A stretch of DNA of 64,000 nucleotides from Allantophomopsis cytisporea (taxonomy: Eukaryota > Ascomycota > Leotiomycetes > Phacidiales > Phacidiaceae), in assembly GCA_024752435.1 (NCBI GenBank), contig CP103037.1, positions 2,108,001 to 2,172,000 of the forward strand. Reading direction: 5' to 3'. A program made the translations under genes and the position numbers. Below, one piece after another: positions 57,034 through 64,000 of the stretch. The first letter of the stretch is position 1. Every line of letters begins with the position of its first letter. The notes beneath the pieces are model-generated. The model made no database searches. It saw only the letters and a program-made list of their open reading frames with translations, and had not been told where the DNA came from.

Positions 57034-59943
57034 ATGCTCCAAGTTGGAACAACTAGAGACAAAATTCAAAATGTCTATCTCTCGCAGTTCCTTGAAAGAA
57101 AAGGGTTTGGGGCCATTGGTGGAGTGCTCTGGGCAAATAATTTTGTACCCTCTGCAGTGTTCGCCGAGCCTCACGCACCCCTAGCTTGGGCGGGTATTTG
57201 CATTCTACTTGAGCTTCTGCTCAATCCTACCCAACAGCGAGACGCTGCTATTGAAGGTGTAGCGACTATCACTGATATCATTCGGCGCTCTAAAGTCATC
57301 GATTTGGCACATGGAAATACACCTACACTTACGGTCAAAGTTCGGGAACTCAAAAAAGCTTTCGAGGCTAAAAGGGTCAATCTTTACACGAGGATCTTGC
57401 AACTTGAGGCTCAGCTGATCTGTCAGTTCTCGGAAGGAAATGCTGTGCAATTGGCTAAGGATGCAATCAAATATCATCCCTGGACAAACTTGATAGCTGA
57501 GATCAAAGACTTGGAAGTAATTAATAATAGAGACCGGGAAGTCCTGGAATCTGGAAAATTGAGTGATGGGTTTGAGGAGATGAACACGGGATTTGACTTA
57601 GTTTTGGATCAACTGAAGCTCATTCGCACTGATACCAAAGCTATCAAGGAGCAGTATCCTAATCGAGGATCTGCTGGTATGCAGCGTTTGCAAGATGTCC
57701 AGGTCACGACCATTCTTGGATGGATTTTCAAGTGTTCCTTTTGAGGAAATACATGGATACAACTTTAAGAAACGGCTTTCGGGGACTGGGAACTGGCTTT
57801 TTGATCCGATAAAACAGCCTCGATTTCAAAATGACACAATGCAGTTGAATCAACCACAATGTGGCTAGTTGATGGCAGTACGTTCTTCTATTTGCTTTTC
57901 TTGCATAACTAACTCGAATTAGTCGGCATTGGGTAAACAACTTTGGTGTTAGAGTCCCCTTCACACATATATAGCATTGTTGCTTAACGATACTAGGTCC
58001 ATAGTTGTTGAAGAGATCATCCAGCTTCCTGCTAAGGACTCGATCTACGCCTATTTCTACTGCGAGCGTGGGGGCACGGAAAGGAGGTCTCCCATAGACA
58101 TTCTTCATTTTATCATAAGATAACTAGCTCTTGATTCGACTTCATCTTGCATCTACTTCCCTATCCTCAATGCCTACAACTTGAGGAAGCAAAAAGGATT
58201 TTCGGCAGGCAAATTTTCGGTGGAGGAGTGCGTAACCTTACATTGACTTACTGTCAATGATGCCTCCTACGACTATCATAATCGACGCTATAGATGAGTG
58301 TGAATTAGGGAAGCGGTGGCAATTACTAGAGAATCTTGTAGAAATATCGGCTCGTTCTAAGCATTTGAAAATGTTCTTATCTTCACGTACTGATGAAGGC
58401 TTAGAAAATATTCTTGGGGGCGCACTGAACGTATATCTCGACATCGATGATAATAGAGGGGATATAGAAACATTCATCAATACTGAGGTAACGAAGTTAT
58501 CACAATTCAGACTACCAGCTCTATTACAAGCGCAGGGTAGACAGGTTTCAGCTGAGGTTAAGAATGCGATCTCCACCAAATTAAAGGAGCAAGCACAGGG
58601 AATGTCAGTAGCCCTTTTCAATGTATCTAAAGCACAACTAACTATATTGACAAGCTTCCGATGGGTTGAACTGCAGTTTGAGGTCATCTATGATCTCGAG
58701 AGCGTAAGGCGAGAAGACGACGTCCATAGACTTCTCGATAAACTTCCGCAGAGTCTCACCGCATCTTACGACCAGATAATGCTGAGAATTGAGAAGTTAA
58801 CGGAAGAAAGTAGAAAAGTAGCAAAGCTTGCATTCACATGGGTCCTTTGTGCTAAGCAGCTGATGTCTATTTTAGAACTGCTTGATGCAGCCTGTACAGG
58901 CTATAATGGAAGGGAAGACCGAATCCAGGAGAGCGAACTGCTACGATACTGCCGCAGTCTACTTCGCGCAGACCACGAGTCCAATTGTTTCAGACCAGCA
59001 CATCCATCAGTTCGCGAATATTTGACTGAGCGTCCGGATTTTACCAAAGAAGGAACACATTTTCTAGTCGCTGAAAAATGCATGATTGGGTTCTATCTCA
59101 AGGAAACGTCTGATGATAGGGAGCCATTTCGAGATCCAGATTTTACTAGTTCAATCCTGCACTATGCGACAATGTTTCTATCTCAGCACCTGGAGGAGAT
59201 CTGGAATCAGGAAACCGAACTTCCACCATAGTCACCGCGGTTTCAAGAAGTTTTTTATGGTATACAGTGCTGAGAACCCCTCACCGGCGTTTTGCTACCG
59301 GATCCAGATAATCAGACATTATCAGAGTGGTATGTTCATCAAGTCTTACATCATATCTTACAAGGGTAGAAACTACAACCACTTGGAGACTGAACATTGC
59401 CTTCAATTCTTGGTATGGGAGAGGTCGTGTGATGCACCTCTTGGTCAACTAAACCTGATATTTGTTACTTCCTACTCTGGAATCTTGCCCATCTTGAAAC
59501 AGCTTCTCAACGGCAAGCAGACTCACCCTTTTCATTTCAACTTTAGAAAGAAAAATCATATACAAATTGCATGTAAGAGAGGAAATAAGCACGCAGCAGA
59601 ACTCCTGCTAGCATAGCCTTTGAAACTAGATACGAAGGAGAAGACGCACCAACTTCTTGATAGAAATCACCCTTTTCTAAATGAGTATTTCGTGTTGAGA
59701 CGTCGCGATCCACGCTTGTATTTGTTGCTAGAGGAGGAAACGAAATTGTGTGAGTGGTCGGAAGAGAAGCAGGTTGTCGGTAATCCTAGAAGACTTCTGC
59801 AGAACTATGCGCTCGAATCGGCAGTCACAGTTGGGCAGATGATGCTGGTGGAATGGTTACTCAAGCAAGGTAACTCTCACCTGATACTCTTCATGATCAC
59901 GTTACTAAAGAGTCGATTATTCGAGGACAAAGAGTTACTATAG
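57034..59943 (+). pseudogene. Decayed NLR gene (NACHT domain with ankyrin-like tail)
   Basis: Pieces of one STAND/NLR-type gene appear in order but in shifting frames. 57034-57744 is the helical N-terminal domain with PLAWAGICILLELLLNPTQQ. One extra T near 57724 breaks the frame before VPFEEIHGYNFKKRL and GTGNWFF. A standard intron (about 57879-57923, CTAAC branch, TTAG end) would place the P-loop as GIGIG-stop-TTLV: the lysine codon is TAA at 57934-57936. IYAYFYCERGG follows, then ILHFIIR-stop-LALDS with TAA at 58121. Walker B TTIIIDAIDECE is intact from 58263, then the winged-helix-like region FRWVELQFEVIYD, with an in-frame 51-base intron at 58604-58654. Ankyrin-like IACKRGNKHAAELLLA lies near 59566-59613. 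Intact relatives act in non-self recognition and regulated cell death. Confidence 0.75.
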
Positions 59944-60662
59944 TCTCGAGCCTACAAGCAGCTGTTGAGTAATGATGAAGAAATAGTCCCATTCTTGGTA
60001 CCTAGATGCTAGTGCAGACCCCCTTTTCTAGCTTTGGGTTCAGGTTATTAAAATCCAATTGTCACAACGAAAAGGATTTGATCAATGCTTGCAGTAGGAT
60101 CGTGCCTTTAGATTCATAGTTGATTGTCACATACAGAGAGAGAATCTCTCTGAGCTATGCTATGATCTATATACATGTGGTGTAAGTGTGGAGCGCGCGT
60201 TTCCTCACTTTAAATGTGACAGCCGCATTAATGCTATTATTACAATCCAACCTCACTCACCGATGTGCACATATTTCAACACAAATTCATGCACTATGGA
60301 TTCCAAGTCAACATTGAAGTGCCTACTAAAAGGGTAGGAGCAACATTGTACAGATCTTGCAGCAAAATATCGAAAGGCGATCTAGCTTGGAGAAGGCTAC
60401 CGGCGGTTCTTAGAAAGAGATTGACTATCAATTCGCACAGAACAGTAGTTGTTTGTGGCTAAGCGAAGTGTTTATTTTGTGTATAATTGAGCAAATTTAT
60501 ATCACGGTCTTGGATCATCTAAGCAATCTACAGGGTCTGGTTCGCTGATATATTCTTTGTCAAAACAATTGAGACAGCAGTATGGAGCAGTTGACACCAA
60601 AATGATCTTTACATTTAATACGTGTAACCCAGAAACAAAAGCAAAGAAACTATATATCAATA
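59944..60662. other. Intergenic with dispersed-repeat copy B
   Basis: Follows the decayed NLR. Contains the second copy (about 60125-60310) of the segment at 28100-28310. No intact gene. Confidence 0.5.
60125..60310 (+). repeat. Dispersed homologous segment, copy B
   Basis: Matches copy A at 28100-28310: GATTGTCACATACAGAGAG with a CAGAGAGA-GAA-TCTCTCTG hairpin, and ATCCAACCTCACTCACCGATG. Internal spacing differs (about 120 versus 150 bases). Lies directly downstream of the decayed NLR gene. Confidence 0.5.
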
Positions 60663-62305
60663 TTACTGTGTAATTTTCTCTTTAGTCCCTGGCACAACAA
60701 CCTGTTGTTTCTCTCCCAAGTTCATCTCAATATCATGTTTTCTCGTCTTCTCATCCACAACACCAAACAAAATATCCATTTCCTCAAGACTCTTACCACC
60801 AGTCTCAGGAAGGAAGAACGCGAAGATCATACCACAAATATTTGTGACTCCGAAGACCATCCATGTTTTCCAGCCAATATTGAGCACCATGATAGGCGCG
60901 ACTTTTGACACAACGTAGTTCATGAGCCAAATCATCATTGCACCGGCTGCCATACCCCAGTCGCGGAGCCGGATGGGGAAGATCTCGCCGATGTAGACCC
61001 ATTGGAGAGGACCCCATGAGACGGAGTATGCAATAACGTAGAGGTAGATGAAAGCCATCATTGCATGACTTGCCGAGGAAATTGGGCCTCCTGTAGTGCC
61101 AGATGGGGGATTGGTCTTGAGAACGGCACCGAGCGCAAAGAGGAATGCTCCCATGAAAAAGGACCCTACCATTAAGAGGGTCTTTCGCTGGAAGAAGCGT
61201 ACGATACCCGCAAGGAAGGCGATAGTAGCGATGACCTTGATGACGGTGAACATGCCGCTCGCGAAAATCGAAGCGTCTTGTCCCTGGAAACCAATTTGCT
61301 TGAACACAGTTGGCCCGTCTAAATGCTAATGTGAGTCTCTGATCCTTGTCCTAAATTTTCGGAGAATGGACTTACAGTATAAAATAGCATTATGACCAGT
61401 CCACATAGCCCAGATTCCAACGCCGAGAGCCCACATCAATCGGATGAAATTCCTCTTAGCAAACATCTCTGTGATAGTACGGCCTTTCGTAGCCTGGATT
61501 TCCTCCTCAATCTGTGCCTTAATAGCGGCCATCTCAAGCAATAGCTCTGGATCCTCCGGGCCTGCAGACCTCAAATAGCACAAAGAGTCAGTGGCCTTCT
61601 CCCATTGCCCCTGCTTCGCTAGCCAGCGAGGCGACTCGACGATAAAGAAGCTGAGGGTCATGACGATCACAGAAAGTACGATTTGAAGAGACAATGGGAC
61701 GCGCCATTGCTTCGAGCTCGGAACCAAGTTAACTGAACAACCATAGACAGTCCAGTACGCCAACATGCCTCCGCTGACGAGGAACATTTCAAAAGCAGAC
61801 ATCATGATCCCACGGAGTTCTGCAGGCGCACACTCTGCTACAAAAACAGGACACACACTGCTCAAGATTCCAATACCAAGCCCGGCTATTACTCGACCAC
61901 CATACAGCATCGAGAGATGTGGCGCCTGCGCGGCGGTTTGGATGGTCCCTCCTATCAGGACCAGAAATGCTGCAAGCAGTAGTTGATGTCGTCGTCCAAT
62001 CCATTTGCTGGCAATTGCGGGCACAGCAGAACCGAAAAAGGCACCTGCATTGAGGAGAGCGACGATGTTGCTGGAGGCGAGGGCTAACTTTGTTGCGTCG
62101 TTCGCAAGGTTGAAATCGGACTTGAAGCTACGGGAATTAGACATTGATACTGAATATTAGGTCAAGGCAAGCGGCTTTACCTGGAGAGAGCTACCATTCC
62201 ACCCGAGACACCGGTGTCGAAACCGAAGAGCATTGAACCCGTGTTCACGGCGCAGGAGAGGAGGATTGCACCTCGGTACTTGGTGAAGCTTTGGAGAACG
62301 CCCAT
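60663..62305 (-). CDS. MFS sugar transporter (hexose type)
   Basis: Three exons from the minus strand, 62305-62181, 62127-61376 and 61318-60663, giving 510 residues; introns 53 and 57 bases. The first exon carries SMLFGFDTGVSGGMVAL, the GFDxGVxGG motif of helix 1 in fungal sugar carriers; the acceptor after CCCGTAG gives ALSSFKSDF. Further signatures are KWIGRRHQLLLAAFLVLIGG, GGRVIAGLGIGILSSVCPVF, YVAECAPAELRG-like FVAECAPAELRG, VESPRWLAKQGQ, WTGHNAILYYGPTVFKQIG, GPLQWVYIGEIFPIRLRDWG and the C-terminal LPETGGKSLEEMDILFG. The PETKGxxLEE end and helix-5 RGxxMSAFE are standard. Substrate is probably a hexose or pentose; quinate-like substrates cannot be excluded. Confidence 0.94.
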
Positions 62306-63076
62306 GATGTCGTGAGGTCTTACCGATAGGATTTGATCATGAGGGATTGGTAGTAGAATGGAATCTCAGTTTGGAAACGGAAAGTTATCGAGCAAAACAC
62401 AGCGACAAGGACAAGAATGATATCAAATGCAGATTGAAACAATTTCAAGGAGGTGGAGAAGCAGGGTATTATTCTAAATATGCATGGCAAGACGATGGAC
62501 AGAAAGGACAAGAAATAGATAAGACAGAACTTACTCTTCAGATATGCGCAGAACAAGGCGACTTCTGCAGGATATGAGGCTGCGACACACTCTATTCCTC
62601 ATTCTGTCTGTACATGCATTTGATAGGCGTTGACAACGAACATCCTCGGTCGAAAAGCTTGTATGGTATCTAGCAGCTGTATGGCGAAGTCCCGCGATGC
62701 AGGTGCGACGGGTGCTAACCTACTCTGTGCTCTCCGCGAGATAGCAAATGTATTTGGAGGGTTCTCATAGATACGCCACAGAAGTGCCGGGACGATACCC
62801 TCATAGATATAGATGATAGGTGGAGGCATGATTGCGGAGTACGGACCGGGGCATAGCTGATGTGTACCCAATCAGTGACGGAAATATCCGCGCATTGCGA
62901 CGGTCACATATCCGTACCCACATTCCAGTTCGCCGCGGGTGATAAGAGAACAAATACGGAGTAACTAATCGAAAGTCAAAATTTGGACAAGCGACGGCGA
63001 CACGAATCACGATGTAAGGAAGGTATCGATTCATTTCATTCATTCATCATTTAAACTCTGAGTCATGTTTCTGCTC
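62306..63076. other. Intergenic between sugar transporter and HAAO
   Basis: About 770 bases; promoter of the sugar transporter on the left and the HAAO 3' end on the right. No supported gene. Confidence 0.5.
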
Positions 63077-63731
63077 TCATTTGGGATCCTCTACTAATCC
63101 GCAAACCCCACATCGTCTTCCCTCCTCGTTACTCATCCAGTCTTGGATCAAAGGCTTCAGTTGGGTTCCTAGATCAGTGCAGTGGAAGACCTCTTCTTTG
63201 ATGACGGTCGGGTGCTCATGGCCTCCTTTCGAGCAATACCATCTCAGCCTATCAAGACTACCTCCTGGACGTGTTCTCTCCATGACCAAGCCGGTGGTGT
63301 TCGCAAATCGAATGGGTGAATGAGGAGTGTTCCCTAAGTATGTTTAGTCGCATGCTTCATCGAGCTGTCAAGAACATTTGAGAGAGATCTCTCACCTGGC
63401 AATAAGAACATCTCGCCCTCCTTGATCACGACGTCACGGAAAGCGTTGTTCTCGACGATCTTGAGAAGCATGTCGCCCTTGATCTGATAGAACCATTCTT
63501 CTGTTTCATTGACTAGTCCCCAAATCAGCGACCCATCATTGAATCATTTCATACATATTTGTAACTACCATGAAAATCATTCCGGCAATTTGGACCCCCA
63601 ACAACCATCAATACAAAATCCGATCCAGAATACAAGCAAAAGTTGTTGACCGGCGGTTGTAATTTGTCGCTGTTGGTTGCGAGCCATGAGGCGAAAGCGA
63701 GCGGCCCTGGGATTGTTGATGGAGTGGCCAT
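63077..63731 (-). CDS. BNA1: 3-hydroxyanthranilate 3,4-dioxygenase
   Basis: Three exons from the minus strand, 63731-63569, 63512-63396 and 63333-63077, giving 178 residues; introns 56 and 62 bases. It is a cupin-fold iron(II) dioxygenase that opens 3-hydroxyanthranilate to aminocarboxymuconate semialdehyde, a step in tryptophan degradation and in de novo NAD synthesis, in the cytosol. Iron ligands and substrate arginines are present with the right spacing: Arg50, His54 and Glu60 in RNDFHVNETEEWFYQ, His98 and Arg102 in LPGNTPHSPIRFANT. GLVMERTRPGG follows. The cysteines at RWYCSKGG, VFHCTDLG and RRCGVCGL form the second, rubredoxin-like metal site seen in microbial members. Length equals the fungal norm. 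Confidence 0.96.
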
Positions 63732-64000
63732 TTTGCGTGGATGAGTTAAGTTTTCTCGATAGAACAGAACAAAAACCTCGCTATATTTCACGTTCAAATT
63801 GACAGTAAAGAGACTTTATGAAGCTTTACATTTTTACGTGGACTTATCGTCGATTGCCATACATTACAGCTGTTAATGTCATTGGAGCATTTGGCACGGG
63901 GAGGACACACGGATCTCGGTCCGGGTTGGGCTTTGGCTGCGCATCTCGACGGCACCAATCCCCCACCATTCGCACAAACGTGGAGATATCAGCGGCCGAG
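63732..64000. other. Right edge, HAAO promoter
   Basis: Promoter side of the HAAO gene; GC content rises toward the end, which may be the upstream region of a gene beyond the window. Confidence 0.45.

Noticed and set aside
62320..62577. Opposed 76-78 codon frames upstream of the sugar transporter
   Set aside because: Overlap each other in the promoter; hydrophobic composition comes from T-rich DNA.
54938..63731. Shared tryptophan/lysine route for DUF1338 and HAAO genes
   Set aside because: Both can touch 2-oxoadipate metabolism, but 7 kb of unrelated genes lie between them and there is no common motif; likely coincidence.
1..64000. CRISPR arrays, bacterial operons, phage genes
   Set aside because: None seen; introns and gene families show a fungal nuclear genome.

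Overview
The window is nuclear DNA of a filamentous ascomycete (Pezizomycotina). The evidence is spliced protein genes with many introns of about 45-75 bases (a few reach 126-168), GT-AG borders and CTAAC-type branch points, plus fungus-specific families: Zn2Cys6 regulator, Dal5/Tna1-type MFS carriers, 2EXR proteins, a NACHT-type NLR and an ArAE/BRE4-like carrier. A leotiomycete is possible, but nothing in the sequence proves it. I rebuilt 21 protein genes (all exon borders checked for frame), one further small ORF, one tRNA-Val, and two decayed genes.

Layout. 1-17 kb is sparse: tRNA-Val, a Dal5-like MFS carrier, a small secreted protein, a possible mitochondrial microprotein, a DUF6640-like membrane protein, a nitrilase, an AdaA-like DNA-repair regulator, a REI1-like zinc-finger protein and a broken 2EXR gene. 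17.7-32.1 kb looks like a catabolic gene cluster: ATP-dependent 5-oxoprolinase (-), aspartate-type aminotransferase (-), a 4-hydroxy-2-oxoglutarate aldolase-like DapA-family lyase (+), a Tna1/Dal5-like MFS carrier (+), a DUF1445/D-glutamate-cyclase-type protein (-) and a Zn2Cys6 regulator (-). 32-34.5 kb is gene-poor. 34.5-44 kb holds an acyltransferase-3 protein and a second possible catabolic group: GH105 hydrolase, MFS carrier, beta-hydroxyacid dehydrogenase, carboxymuconolactone-decarboxylase-like protein and metallo-beta-lactamase lactonase. 44-64 kb has an ArAE-type transporter, an amino-acid permease, a 2EXR protein, a DUF1338 2-oxoadipate dioxygenase, a decayed NLR gene, a hexose-type transporter and 3-hydroxyanthranilate 3,4-dioxygenase.

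How the genes may work together. In the first cluster the enzymes line up as one route: a carrier imports an acidic lactam, 5-oxoprolinase opens it to glutamate or 4-hydroxyglutamate, the aminotransferase makes the 2-oxo acid, and the HOGA-like aldolase would split 4-hydroxy-2-oxoglutarate into pyruvate and glyoxylate. DUF1445 proteins are linked to D-glutamate cyclisation to 5-oxo-D-proline in animals and sit beside 5-oxoprolinase genes in bacteria. The 5-oxoprolinase and aminotransferase/aldolase promoters share an identical 12-bp palindrome, followed at the same 11-nt distance by a TCGG/CCGA box. This hydroxy-pyroglutamate cluster with its candidate operator is the main discovery candidate. 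The pathway itself is inference; the gene identities, gene models and promoter motifs come from the sequence.
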